Source: Suillus spraguei
Taxonomy: Eukaryota; Basidiomycota; Agaricomycetes; Boletales; Suillaceae
Direction: 5' to 3'
Assembly (NCBI GenBank): GCA_016800925.1
Contig: JABCPU010000278.1
Location: 25,954-89,953, forward strand
DNA length: 64,000 nucleotides
The translations under genes were made by a program, and so were the position numbers. This document shows, one piece after another, positions 12,088-23,929 of the stretch. Below the pieces are notes generated by a model. It was not told the origin of the DNA. It did not search any database and was given only the letters and a program-made list of their open reading frames with translations. The number at the start of each line of letters is the position of its first letter. Within the stretch, counting starts at the first letter, position 1.

Positions 12088-13468
12088 CCGCATTTAGTGG
12101 CTGTAGGTTGTGGACAATACAAATCAAGCCATTTTTCTTGGTGACACAAAACCAACTGGATTGATAGGAACTATTTGACAGCTCGTAGATTCCTGATGTG
12201 ATTTTTGACTTAATAAGGGAAATGACCTCATCACAGATCCCTGGGGAAATAGGTGGCTGACGATGTACCCATGGAGTATGTTCTATTGTGGGAATGATGA
12301 CGGGTGGGAAATAATCATTACAAAATCGTCCTTTCTCAGTTTCGTCCCATGCCAAGGCTAACTCATTGAGGGATAGGATGTGTGCTACTAATTTTTGCTC
12401 TTCAGGCCATAGAAATGAGTTTTGAAAAACACCAAGGTCCGTCATACATTCTGTGGTGAGTCAAGTGCCTGGTGTGAATTCTGGGGGATTTGGAGAGACT
12501 GTGGGAAGGGATAGAAGGGGTCTTTTGGGAAATGATGGATAATATGAGCATGGGCTGGCATGGTAGTTGTGATGGGCTTGATTCAATGAGCAACTTTCTT
12601 GTAAGTGAGAACTTGACGAATGGGATCATAATCGAGAACTTCCTGTAGCAGGGATTCTGCGAAAGGACTAGCTGATATGTGCGAGACTGCAAGAGGTGGA
12701 ATTGAGGCTGATGACAAACTGGTAAGGGCAGCTGCTGTGAGCATGAGTGTGTTTAAATGGGGTGGAGGACGAGGGAAAGTAGCACAGGTTTGAACTCTCA
12801 TGATATCTGTGGGATCATGGACTGTGACATATACCATGTCCAATGTTTCTAACTTTGATAATTAAACAAGCTTTTGCCATGGGCATCCTAAAAGCAAGTG
12901 GTATGGTGCGTCAGCTATAACATAAGCATGTGCCCATGTTTTTATCCCATCAACATCAATTTCGAGCATCTCAAGACACCCAGACATGTCCTGAGAGCCT
13001 CTGTTTGCAGTGTGCATGCGCATATGGATATCTGTGTTGATTGGGGCTCGAGTTTTCTTCCAGACATCTTCTCAAATAATGATGAGCTCCGAGCCTTCGT
13101 TGAGTAATGCCATCTCCATATGAATACCATTGAGTGTGACCTTGAGTTCTTGAAGTGGCATGGCATGCTCGATTTGAAGAGATGGGACAGGAATAGCGAC
13201 AGCAAGAGTAGTGGCAGATGAAGGAGGGGATACTCAGTGCATTTTGCAGTGTTCTACAGCTGCCCTGCGAAGATCCAAGCTGACTGTGAGAAGATCAGCT
13301 ATTGTGACATTTGGAACAGCAGTGTTGAGCATGCTCTGGTAGATGCAGGAAGCAGCATCCGGAACGGCTGCTTTTGATTCGTAGACATAGGCTGAAGTTT
13401 TTTTGGGGGGTGCAAGGGGAACATTTGGAGGCAGGATTTCGATGGAGCAAGTCTGTTTGTGAGCACAG

Positions 13469-14416
13469 TGTAACGAACATATTGGCACTGGGCTTAAAAC
13501 CCTATCTTTTGACACTCGTCTCACGTCTATAGTAGTTACCACTTGTCCATGGCCGTCTTACCCCTTTAGCACTTCTGGCGGCATCCCACGCTTACTGCAC
13601 ACTGTACTGACTACCACACCTCGTTCCACATACCGATGTCCTCCCATGTCCTTGCCACGTCCGCATAGCTCCATTTGGTGTGTCATTTGTTTTATATTCA
13701 TTATCACTGATTCCACGGCAAGTCTTATCACATGTTGCCTCGCGCTATGTTTACATATGGTGGTTACTACACTTGAGTGCTACTGATCTCACCTAAAGTA
13801 TTCCGAGTACATATGATTTAGGACATAAGCACCGTGTACCCTGCACGATACAGTACCTGATTTTACCCCATTGCACATACTATAGGTCAGGATTATTGTC
13901 TAGCTCTGGATCTACCCAGTAGTGGACTTAGTCTTTAAAGTTTCCTTATCGCTCGTTAATAAATCACGCTTGTTCTCTGTTACCGCTGGCATACCGCTGG
14001 ACTTTTGACTGTTATTTTGACTGAACTTCTCATGCACCGCTGCTTTACCGCTGAAAGTACTGCAGTCTTCTTTACTGTTTCTTTGCACTGCTCGCAACCT
14101 TACCGCTACTGCTCATATCACCACTCATCATCGCTCACTCGATGCAACTGTTACTGACTATATCTCAACCACGGTAGCACCACTACATACGACGCTAGTT
14201 CCAGCGGCATCATTGCTGACTGCAGCAACTTACCGCTGACTACGACACTTCATTTGCACATTGGTTTGACTTGAACTTGACCATACTAACAGGCATCCCC
14301 CTTTAGGGTCGAATGCTCTTGTTGTCACAAGTGAAGCAGACTAGACAGAGCGCAAGACTCACATACTAACTTAGGAAGTAGTTTATCTACAGCCCAGGTT
14401 AGGTTGTATCTTTACA
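13469..14416 (+). mobile_element. LTR, family D (D2)
   Basis: A 948-bp LTR runs TGTAACGAACATATTGG to GTTGTATCTTTACA, lying between the gag and protease parts of element C. The flanks (ACAG left, GTGG right) do not form a clean duplication, so the insertion site may be rearranged. Confidence 0.82.
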
Positions 14417-16140
14417 GTGGAAACTGGACGATGAACTGGTGCCCTCCTTCAGCTTTTCCTGTGAAGGTGCTACATTAATATTATTAAGCACCACATTTTT
14501 GGCTTTTGATTGAGTAATAGTGACAGCATCTGCATGCATGTTGTCGTCATTGACCATGGTGACTGTGGCATGATTCTCTGCAATTTGAGTACACTGCAGG
14601 AAATAGCTTTTGGATATGAAGGCACTTGAGGGAATGGTCATGAGAGGAGGGTTTGAAGACAGAGTGGATGATGCAATGGACTGGGAATGCCTATCTACAG
14701 CCTGCTGTAGGTTCTTGATGCCTTGTCATTGAATATGAGAGCCATCTAGATTGAGAAGGAATAGATTTTCTCAGATGATGCATCCTGTGCGAAGATATTC
14801 TGCAGCTACAGGGCAATAGCAAAGATAGTGGGACTGCCCACAGAATAAGCACTGTTTTGGGAGAAGTGGGGCACTGGAGGATACAGGAGGAGCTGTGGAC
14901 ACATTACTGCAGAGTTGATGAGTACAGGGCGCAGCCCAGGCATTAGCAGCAGCAGGAAATAGGCAGATGAGTTGCATATAGCATGAGGAGTAGTTGATGT
15001 CCCAGATATTGAGATTGTTCATCCATTGAGCAAGTGCATCAACCTCATCCATAGTGGACTTCCGCGGTGCCTGAGGCTGCATGAAATGCACGGTCTTCAT
15101 TCGTCCTTCATGAGGAGCATCATGAGGCTCATCCAATTCATCTGAATCATATGCTGGATGATCTTGGGATTGTCGGGTGCTTGTGACAGCTGGAGGGGCA
15201 CAACAATCTTGAATGGACTGGATGTGGAGGGTGATGGGATCATTGAACTCAGCATCAAAAGCTTCATCCAAAAAACATGACGCCCTGCCTCTACAACCTT
15301 CTCAAAGTTTGTCAGCTCATTGCAGTTGAAGTCCAGATTCTTAAGCTTGAGCCATTGAAGGATTTGAGGACGAGCATGGACTGGTAGCCCTTGCCAAAAA
15401 TACTTGTCATGATCTCATCTGGAGATCTTGTTATTACTGACAAGCCAGATGGCTACAGCTCAAAATTGACTATTATAATGCATAAGCTCCTGTTCTGTAT
15501 TAATGTCACTGTCTGCTTGATTAACGACGATGTGTTCAAGCTCGCAAATGGTATAGCATTGTCCCTTGCTAGCACCAGGATATTGCCCTAGGTTGCTCCT
15601 CTTGAAGGTCCTGTATTCATGACTCTCAAAGCCCATAAGCATTATCCAAAAATGCTTGGTTTGATGATCCACATATCACACTAGACTTTTGCACTTGTCA
15701 GTGCTTGTTAGACCATAAGTAGAGGCAAGATCTTCAAACACTTCAAAGAACTCCAACAGCTCCAACATCTCACCATTGAAGAGCGGCACTTTGCTAGAAT
15801 TTGGGCCAGGCATGGCACCTGTGCCTTGATGTACATGAGACATGGTTGTAGTCATTGGCTGGGTTGTGGCTCGAGCTTGGGTATTAGTGAAGATGGCAGG
15901 TCTTAAGATGAAGGGATGCAGTTGCTGAAAATTAAATGAGGGTTGTTGTAGGGGTGCAGTAGCGGTGGGATATGATGGTCTAAGATTGTCCAGTGTGAAC
16001 AGATTCTCATCTTCGTCGTCTGAGTTGATTCTGAGATGAATGGGGCAGGAAATTGGATTTGATGGTGTGACTGGGTCTGGTTGAGGGATGGAAGGGCCAA
16101 TGAGAGTGTGGATAGTAAGGACAGTGGGATTCACTAAGAT
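14417..16140 (-). pseudogene. Degenerate gag of Gypsy C
   Basis: The minus strand encodes a gag-like protein in broken frames. Near 15676-16134 an N-terminal part ends F-N-G-E-M-L-E-L-L-E-F-F-E-V-F-E. A middle part has Y-F-W-Q-G-L-P (about 15380-15410). At 14771-15271 an acidic linker leads to a CCHC knuckle C-L-F-C-G-Q-S-H-Y-L-C-Y-C-P followed by E-Y-L-R-T-G. The knuckle is the nucleocapsid type used to bind element RNA. In-frame stops and a frame change separate the pieces. Confidence 0.78.
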
Positions 16141-16162
16141 AAGTCAAGAGATCTGAAATACA

Positions 16163-16181
16163 CCCCTTGTGGCGGGCTCCA
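16163..16181 (-). other. Primer-binding site of Gypsy C
   Basis: Three bases inside the minus-strand 5' LTR end (CTTACA), the sequence reads TGGAGCCCGCCACAAGGGG. Starting with TGG, the complement of a tRNA CCA end, it is in the position of a tRNA primer site. I cannot identify the tRNA. Confidence 0.6.
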
Positions 16182-16192
16182 ATATGTAAGAA

Positions 16193-17888
16193 TGTTAAGA
16201 CCAAACTCAAAGGGTAAGAGATCCGAAGGGCTTTGGCCTCAGTTCATGCACTGTGCCCCTTTCCCAAGTAATGCCCCTTATTTCAGAGGGAGGATATATG
16301 TCTGAAGATCCAGAAGTGGTAGCATAGTGGATCCGGACGTCCGAAGGTTTCGGATACAACATGTCCGAAGGTTATCCGGTGTAACAAACATATTGGCGCT
16401 GGCTTAAAACCCCATATTTTGACACTTGTCTCACGTCTACAGGAGTTACCACTAGTCCATGGCCTTCTTACCCCTTTAGCAGTAACCAGCGGCATCCCAC
16501 ACTTACCGCACACCATACCAACTGCTGCACCACATTCCACGAACCAATGTCCTTCCATGTCCTTGCCGCGTCTGCATAGCTCCATTTGGTGTGTAGTTTG
16601 TTTCCTGTTCGTTATCACTGATTCCACGGCAAGCCTTATTACATGTTGCCTCGCGCTATGTTTACTTACAGCGGTTACTACACTCCAGCGCTACTGATCT
16701 CGCCTAGAGTATTCCGAGTACATACAAATTAGGATATAAGCACCGCATACCCCACATGATAGAGCACCTGATTTTACACCATTGCACGTACTATAGGTCA
16801 GGATTATTGTCTAGCTCTGGATCAACCCAGTAGTGGACATAGTCTTTAAAGTTCCCTTATCGCTCGTTAATACATCACACTCATTTTCCGTTACCACCGG
16901 CATACCACTGGACTTTTGATTGTTACTTTTGACTGAACTTCTCACGCTCCGCTACCTTACCGCTGAAAGTACTGCGGACTTCTTTACTGTTTCTTTGCAC
17001 TGCTCGCAACCTTACCGCTACCGCTGAGACCACCACTCGACATCACTTGCTAGACACAACTGTTACTGACTTTATCTCGACGACGGTAGCACCGCAACGC
17101 ATGACGCTAGTTCTGGCAGTATCATCGCTGACCGCGGCAACTTACCGCTGACTTCGACACTTGTTTCGCAAAATAAGTTAGACTCGAACTTGACCATACT
17201 AAATAGGCATCCCCCTTTAGGGTCGAACGCTCTTGTTCTTACAAGTGAAGCAGATTAGACGGAACGCAAGACTAACATACTAGTTTAGGCAGTGGTTTAT
17301 CTACAGCCCAAGCTATGTTGTATCTTTACACCGGAACGCGGAGATGGAATGAGGAATAAGGCTAGTCTCAGAACGAGTCCTTAACTAGAAAATAACAGAG
17401 ATAGACTACCCAAGGGTAGAGTCGGAGATGTAGACTTATAGAAATAAATCCTAAGTCTCGGAAGATACTAGAGTTGGAAGTAACTCAAGTCTGGAGGAAC
17501 AGAATGAATAGAATCTAAGATGATATTCGAACTAAGGTTCTATGGAGATTTACAAGTGATTTATATACTGGAAGTAACTAGCACGGATAATCAGCCAGTC
17601 CGGGACCGAGGGCCATGTATGATGTATAACGGAAGTCTATTAGTTAATGCACAGCAGTCAGTAAGCGTGAGTCAGAAATGAGACACAGGTAACAGATCAA
17701 TAAGTGAAGGAAATATACACAGCCGGAATACTGGAGATAGGAGGATTGCTGAAAGGAGGTAGATGCAGATGTCCACAAGGGAGTTAGAATGCGAGAGGTA
17801 GGAACTTTCGATGAGTGATCCGGACAGGATCTGTGGACTGGATGGAAGTAGGATCGATCAGATCTGAGATCAGAAGTCTGGTATATAC
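16193..17888 (-). mobile_element. Solo LTR, family B (B3), split by D3
   Basis: A reverse-oriented B LTR starts TGTTAAGACC at 16193 and ends near GGTATATAC. The flanks AAGAA (16188-16192 and 17889-17893) are the likely 5-bp duplication, though the right LTR tip has lost a base or two. It sits eight bases inside the 5' LTR of element C. D3 lies inside it. Confidence 0.8.
16380..17330 (+). mobile_element. Solo LTR, family D (D3)
   Basis: A 951-bp LTR runs TGTAACAAACATATTGG to TTGTATCTTTACA with perfect 4-bp duplications CCGG (16376-16379 and 17331-17334). It is nested in B3. This is the cleanest evidence that family D makes 4-bp, not 5-bp, duplications. Confidence 0.92.
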
Positions 17889-18027
17889 AAGAACAGTAAG
17901 GCTCCAGCTGCAAGTTTGTAGGTGTGGGACCTGCTAAGATAAGAACGTGCTGAATGGTTAGACAAGTTGTTAGTGATTGTTATGCAATATGGAGAGCTAT
18001 AATTCTGTGATGAAGACAATAGACTTC
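17889..18027 (-). repeat. Fragment of the 5' LTR of Gypsy C
   Basis: Matches 6047-6180 in order (for example TAAGGCTCCAGCTG and ATGGAGAGCTATAATTCTG). It stops at GACAATAGACTTC, where the full-length B element begins. The remainder of this LTR does not reappear on the other side of B. Confidence 0.85.
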
Positions 18028-18790
18028 TGTCATATACCATACTTCTAATCTCAGATCCGACCATATCCGTCCAGATCCGATCGATTTCCATATCCGTCCG
18101 GTCCACAGATCCTGTCCGGACCACCCATCCGAATGTGCTCACTTCTCGCACCTTAACTCCCTTGTGTATATCTGCGTCTATCTCCTTTCGTCATTCTCCT
18201 GTTCCGGTATTCCGGCTGTTTATATTTCCGTCCTGTGTTACTGATCCATTTCCTGTGTTCATTTCCGATTCATGCTTACTGATCCGCTGTGCATTAACTA
18301 ATAGACTTCCGTTACACTTCGTACATAGCCCTCGGTCCCGGACTTGCTGATTATCCGTCTTAGATACTTACAGTATATAAACCACTTGTAGATCTCCGTA
18401 GAACCTTAGTTCGAATATCATCTTAGATTCTACTCATTCTGCCTCTCCGGACTTAAGCCACTTTCCGCTTTAAGTCACCTTCCGAGACTTAGGATTGATT
18501 CCTATAGTCTATATCTCCGACTCTATCTTCGGATAGTCCATCTCCGTTAGTTTCTAGTTAGGAACTCGTTCCGAAACTAGCCTTAATCTCTGTCCTCTCC
18601 TTACGTTCCGAATAACCTTCGGACGTATCATATCCGACACCTTCGGACACCCGGATCCGTCACGCAACTCCTTCCGGGTCTTCGGACGAATAACTCCTCC
18701 CTGAAATAAGGGCATTATCGAGAAAGGGCACAGTGACGAACTGAGGCCAAAGCCCTTCGGATCTCTCTACCCTTGAGTACAGTCTTAACA
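18028..18790 (+). repeat. 5' LTR of chromovirus B
   Basis: 763 bp, TGTCATATACCATAC to TACAGTCTTAACA. It contains a TATA box TATATAA at 18374-18380, likely the element promoter. Confidence 0.93.
18374..18380 (+). promoter_or_regulatory. TATA box in 5' LTR of B
   Basis: TATATAA lies in CAGTATATAAACC, conserved in position in B1, the 3' LTR and the A LTRs. It is about 460 bp upstream of the gag ATG. Confidence 0.6.
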
Positions 18791-18839
18791 GTATATTCAA
18801 CTCAAACCTTTCCGAGTAACTTTTAAACCATCCCATATC

Positions 18840-20131
18840 ATGCCTCCCCGTAAAACTCAAAACACTCTCCGAGGAGCCGGACTTGGTCCGATCCAACGAG
18901 ATCCCACACCCATCGTCCAAACATTCACCAGTTTCTCTCAACGCCGCGCAAGCATGAGCGACATAGGTCAAAGTATTTCCGCTCGTCAAGTCAGACCGGA
19001 TCCGATAACACCAACTCGGAACCCGGATAACCCAGACTCCAATTCGCGCCCGACCATTCGCTTTGATGATGAGCTGCGCAGTAACCCACCAGATGATGAA
19101 GTTGATGATCCGGACAACGAGGACCTGGATGACGAAGAAGATAAAATCCACCTGAGCCCTCAGGACCGGGTCCTAGCCCAACTATCCGTAGCCATTAATC
19201 ACCTCGCTCGCAGTAGCCGTCGCACCCCCACCTCGGATGATAGCAAAGTCAAAATCCGTGAGCCAGATACCTTCGATGGGTCCGAACCTCGCAAGCTCCG
19301 GGCATTCTTCGTCCAATGTGAGCTCAACTTCCAGAGCAAACCTAGCGCTTTCCGTTCCGGATGCGCTAAAGTCAATTTCGCCCAATCCTACCTTAAGGGT
19401 ATGGCTCTCGAGTGGTTTGAACCGGACCTCCTTTCGGACGGATATAGCAACCGTCCAGACTGGATGGATGACTACTCCGAGTTCATGCTCGAGCTCCAAA
19501 CCAATTTCGGACCACACGATCCCTCCGGAGACGCAGAGATGCAGTTAGAACAACTCCACATGCGTGACGGACAACGCATCAACAAGTACGTTGTAGAATT
19601 CCAGCGACTTGCCTCCCAAGTACGCGAATGGGGAGACGGAGCCCTACGACGCCAATTCTACAATGGACTTCCGGCCCGAATCAAAGATGAGATTAGTCGC
19701 ATGGGTAAGCCCACTACCCTTTCGGAGTTCAAGACTCTCGCCCAGACCATCGACGCCCGTTACTGGGAACGGAGGGGCGAAGTCACCCGAGAAGTAGAAC
19801 CACCTCTTCCAATCCTCCCAGGCAGTCAACATCCGACCGGACGAACTCCAACTCATCCGGATCCGATACGCCCAAATTCAATAAACCCACATCCTCCACA
19901 ACATCCTCTGCCCCGAAAGTTTCGGATCTCCCTAGCGTTGTTGGTGCAGACGGAAAGCTAACCACCCAGGAGCGTCAGAGACGTATTGACAAAAGGCTCT
20001 GTATGTTCTGCGGCGGACCTGGTCACACTGCCCGGGAATGCACCAAATCCACTTCGCGCGCTGCCAAAGGCCGCGCTACTATGCTCACTCCGGAAACGGA
20101 ACCGGAAGCCTCGGATGAGGCAAAAAATTAG
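18840..20131 (+). pseudogene. Gag of chromovirus B (one frameshift)
   Basis: Starts at ATG 18840 (M-P-P-R-K-T-Q), 49 bp after the 5' LTR, and stays open to 19961. It has an acidic N-terminal linker, then a capsid-like region with F-D-G-S-E-P-R-K-L-R-A-F-F and L-K-G-M-A-L-E-W-F-E, a retrotransposon-gag signature. Near 19800 the reading changes frame. In the new frame it ends with a CCHC knuckle C-M-F-C-G-G-P-G-H-T-A-R-E-C (about 19998-20042) and stops at about 20131. Gag forms the virus-like particle and the knuckle binds RNA. The frame change is more likely a mutation or sequence error than programmed shifting, because it lies upstream of the knuckle. Confidence 0.85.
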
Positions 20132-23100
20132 TCCGCGACCCTCCTGACTCCGTACGGGATGAGGGTCGCGTTGGCCCAACCCGTGCAACGGAACTACGAC
20201 TCAACGCTGTAACTCTTCCTGATCCGAACTCTCTGTGTCCATATGTCTCTCTTCCATCTTTCTCCAATATATCTGACTTTCCGGCCCTCATAGACTGTGG
20301 TTCCTCCCACTGCTTCATAGACACTGATTTCGTCCGAGAACATAAAATTCCTACCTATCAGATTCCTCCGCTTCCACTCCGTTTATTTGATGGTACATGC
20401 AATAACAATATTGTCGAGCCATAAACTTATCCGTCCGATTCTCCTCCGGTGTAATCACTTCCGACACGTTCTACGTCACCCCTTTGGATTCCTCATGTTA
20501 TATCGTTCTCGGATATAGCTGGCTCACCCGACACAATCCGTTGATTGACTGGGTATTGGGCAGCATCGAGTTCCGAACTACTGAACAGGGAGTGCCATTA
20601 ACCCCATCCGCATCACCGCTGCCTCCGGACACACCGTCCATGGCAGGAAAATCCAATCCGACACCTCTGTTACCTTCGGGTATTCCACCCAAGGAAGATT
20701 CCTCCCCTCCAATATCTCCGTCGCCTCAGAGCACCCCATCCGTGGCAGAGACTCCGCCTCTGACCAAATCCGAACCCTCCGCTGGTACTCCAGTCCCTAA
20801 CATATCGTTGATAAACGCAGTGGCCTTTTGCCGTGCCTGCAAGTTAGAAGGATCTACTCAGTTCAGCATCTACCTCCGTCCCTCCGAAGTAAACCTTCGA
20901 TCCGCATCCGTATCATCCGATCCTCCAGACCTCTCCAGAATCCCTTCCGATTACCACGAATTCGCGGATGTCTTCGACAAAGGCAAAGCCGGACAACTTC
21001 CCCCACATCGACCCTACGATCTCAAGATTGAGTTGGAAGAAGGGGCTAGTCCGCCTCTCGGAACCATATACTCTCTTTCTCCGGTAGAGCTTGAGGCCCT
21101 CCGGAAGTTCCTTGATGAAAACATCTCGTCCGGACTCCTCCGCTCCTCATCTTCTCCCCACGGAGCCCCCGTCCTATTTGTCAAAAAGAAGGATGGATCC
21201 CTCCGCCTTTGTGTGGATTTCCGCGGCCTTAACCACATCACCAAGAAAGACCGATATCCGTTACCCCTCATTGCCGACCTTCTAGACTCCCCGAGCCGCG
21301 CTAAAGTTTATACCAAAATTGATCTCCGATCTGCATATCACCTCGTCCGGATAACAGAAGGAGACGAGTGGAAGACTTCCTTCCGTACGCGCTATGGCTC
21401 CTATGAATGGTTGGTGATGCCGGAAGGCCTCACGAATGCTCCGGCAGCTTTCCAGCGCTTTGTCAATAGCGTGTTTGCCGATATGCTGGACGTATGTGTT
21501 GTTGTATATCTGGATGACATCCTTATCTATTCCCAAGACCTTGCAAGTCATAAGGAACATGTCGAGAAGTTTTACGACGTCTCCGTAAACACCGACTATA
21601 TGCCAAACCCGAGAAATGCGAATTCCATTCATCCTCCGTCGAATATCTTGGTTACCTCCTATCTCCGGATGGCTTGACAATGTCGTCCGAAAAATCCAGT
21701 CTATCATAGACTGGCCAGAACCTCGGAAAGTCAAGGACATCCAATCTTTCCTCGGATTCGCTAATTTCTATCGTCGTTTCATCTTCAACTACTCGGATAT
21801 CGTGGTTCCCCTTACTCGACTCACTCGCAAGGGCGTCACTTGGGACTTTTCCGAGGAATGCCGGAAATCATTTAACGCACTCAAGAAAGCCTTCACGTCC
21901 GCTCCGGTGCTAACGCATTGGATTCCGAATGTTCCTATAGTTGTGGAAACTGATGCCTCGGATTATGCTATCGCTGGAATACTATCCATTGTGTGCCCAG
22001 ACTCGGAACTTCGTCCGGTGGCATTTTACTCCCGGACACTGTCCGGTGCAGAACTCAACTATGATGTCCATGATAAGGAACTACTAGCCATCTATGCTGC
22101 ATTCCGAACCTGGCGCCATTACCTAGAAGGCTCGTCCGAGCCTATAGATGTTGTCACGGACCACAAGAACCTTGAGTATTTCTCTACCACCAAACTGCTA
22201 TCCCGTCGTCAGGCCCGCTGGTCCGAGTTCCTCATCAGTTCAACCTCGTTATCCGTTACCGTCCTGGAAGACTCGGAGTCAAGCCAGATTCCCTCACTAG
22301 ACGATGGGACGTCTACCCTAAAGAGGGGGATAAGGACTACGCTCAGATTAACCCTCACAACCTCCGTCCAATATTTGCTTCGGAACAATTAGCTTCGTCC
22401 CTACGAGCTTCCATTTTAGCAACTCCGGTCCTTAGAGCAGCTGTTCTTATGGACACCGAACACCTCCGGAAAGACATTCTGATAGCACTCCCTAATGACC
22501 CCATTGCACAAACACATTTTCCGGTTCCTTCAGATCCGAGATGGACAATAGACGATGGTGGATTCCTTTGTTGTGACAACCGCATCTACGTTCCGGATAC
22601 CAATGATCTACGACTTCGCATCCTCCGGAATTGCCATGACCACCCCCTATCCGGACATTTCGGACAGAATCGTACTCTCGAGCTCATCCGACGCAACTAT
22701 ACCTGGCCCGGAGTACGAGCCTTTGTCAAAGAGTATGTCAGATCCTGCACATCCTGCGCCCGAGCCAAAGTTCCGAGACATAAGCCCTACGGTCTACTCA
22801 AGCAACTTCCCGTCCCAGAAAAACCATGGAATTCCATCTCTATGGATTTCATTGAACAACTTCCGGACTCATCCGGCTTTACAGCCATCCTCGTCATCAT
22901 AGATCGTTTATCCAAGCAAGCCATATTCGTCCCGACCCACGACACCATTACTTCTCCTGATCTCGCCCGCCTATTTCTCCTCCATGTCTTCTCTAAGCAT
23001 GGAGTCCCGTCCCATGTAACCTCGGATCGAGGAACAGAGTTCGTATCCCACTTCTTCCGTTCCTAGGAAAGGCATTGGACATGGTCCTACACTTCACATC

Positions 23101-23915
23101 CGGATATCATCCCGAAGGGACGGACAAACAGAACGTGCCAACCAAACGCTGGAACAGTACCTCCGGATCTACTGCAACTATCAGCAGGACAACTGGTCCG
23201 AGCTGCTGCCCCTCGCAGAGTTTGCATACAATAACGCTCCGAGTGCCACTACCGGAGTTTCACCTTTCTTCGCCAATAAAGGTTATCATCCGAACATTTC
23301 CATCCATCCGGAACGCGACCTATCCTCCATCCGTGCCCAGGAATATGCCCTAGACCTTAACAAACTTCACCAGTTCCTCCGAGATGAGATGTCCGAAGCT
23401 CAGAAACGCTATCAAGGACCGCGGACGCTAAAAGACAGCCTGCTCCAGACTTCCGGATTGGAGAACAAGTCTTCGTCAAAGCCAAGTACTTCCGCTCCAC
23501 TCGTCCGTCGAAGAAACTTTCGGAAAAGAATTTGGGACCATTCGAAATTATATCCCGCCCGGGTACTCATTCTTTCGCCATCCGACTTCCGGATTCTATG
23601 CGTTCCGTACATCCTGTTTTCCATGTCTCGCAGTTAGAGCCAGCAGTTCCGAACACCATTCCCAATCGCATCCAACCTCCTCCGCCACCAGTCGAAGTCG
23701 ACGGAGAACCAGAGTACGAGATATCCGAAATCCTGGACTCTAAACTGGACCGTCGTAGGCACCACTGCCAACTTCTATACCTCGTCCGTTGGTCCGGATA
23801 CGAAGGAACGGACGAAGAAACTTCCTGGTTACTGGCCACAGAACTCGGAAATGCATCAGATCTCGTAGCGGATTTCCACTCAGCATATCCGGACAAGCCT
23901 GGTCCCATTGCTTGA
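20132..23915 (+). pseudogene. Pol of chromovirus B, with chromodomain
   Basis: Protease: A-L-I-D-C-G-S-S-H (about 20290), where the usual D-S-G or D-T-G is D-C-G, then [33 protein letters not shown] and catalytic [11 protein letters not shown] (about 21500-21532). RNase H: V-E-T-D-A-S-D-Y-A and V-V-T-D-H-K-N-L. Integrase: zinc H...H...C-T-S-C, first Asp in S-M-D-F-I-E-Q-L-P, second in T-S-D-R-G-T-E-F, Glu in D-G-Q-T-E-R-A-N-Q. C-terminal chromodomain (23700-23900): Y-E-I-S-E-I-L-D and L-Y-L-V-R-W-S-G-Y. Frame breaks occur near 20425, 21570, 22260, 23065 and 23400. Chromodomains of this group are thought to guide integration to heterochromatin. Confidence 0.9.
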
Positions 23916-23929
23916 AAAGTACATAACGA

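Larger units (their letters stand above)
6690..13468 (-). pseudogene. Degenerate protease-RT-RNase H-integrase of Gypsy C
   Basis: Read right to left on the minus strand. An aspartic-protease region (about 12840-13240) has N-E-G-S-E-L-I-I-I and L-L-L-G-C-P-W. The RT start (about 12088-12445) has W-V-H-R-Q-P-P-I-S-P-G-I and ends L-Q-P-L-N-A. RT continues at 9565-10168 with L-T-T-F-Q-T-P-L-G and F-Q-D-D-V, where this family usually has F-I-D-D-V. RNase H follows around 8700-9550. Integrase lies at 7814-8640, with a zinc-binding H...C-H-Q-C-Q module and V-T-D-N-R-T-P-F plus A-Y-N-S-K-A-N-G-I-V-E. A post-integrase region with P-H-Y-F-G-P-M-V-I-V lies at 6690-7039. B1 and D1/E' split it, and there are numerous frameshifts. 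Confidence 0.82.
6042..18027 (-). mobile_element. Gypsy retrotransposon C with nested insertions
   Basis: This is one minus-strand Ty3/Gypsy element. Its 3' LTR is at 6042-6653 and a polypurine tract adjoins it. Pol and gag read leftward, and a primer-binding site lies at 16163-16181. The 5' LTR survives only as pieces at 16185-16192 and 17889-18027. Five LTR insertions interrupt it: B1, D1, E', D2 and B3 (itself carrying D3). The full-length B element at 18028 cuts off the rest of the 5' LTR. The coding frames carry many stops and shifts, so the element is inactive. Confidence 0.85.
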
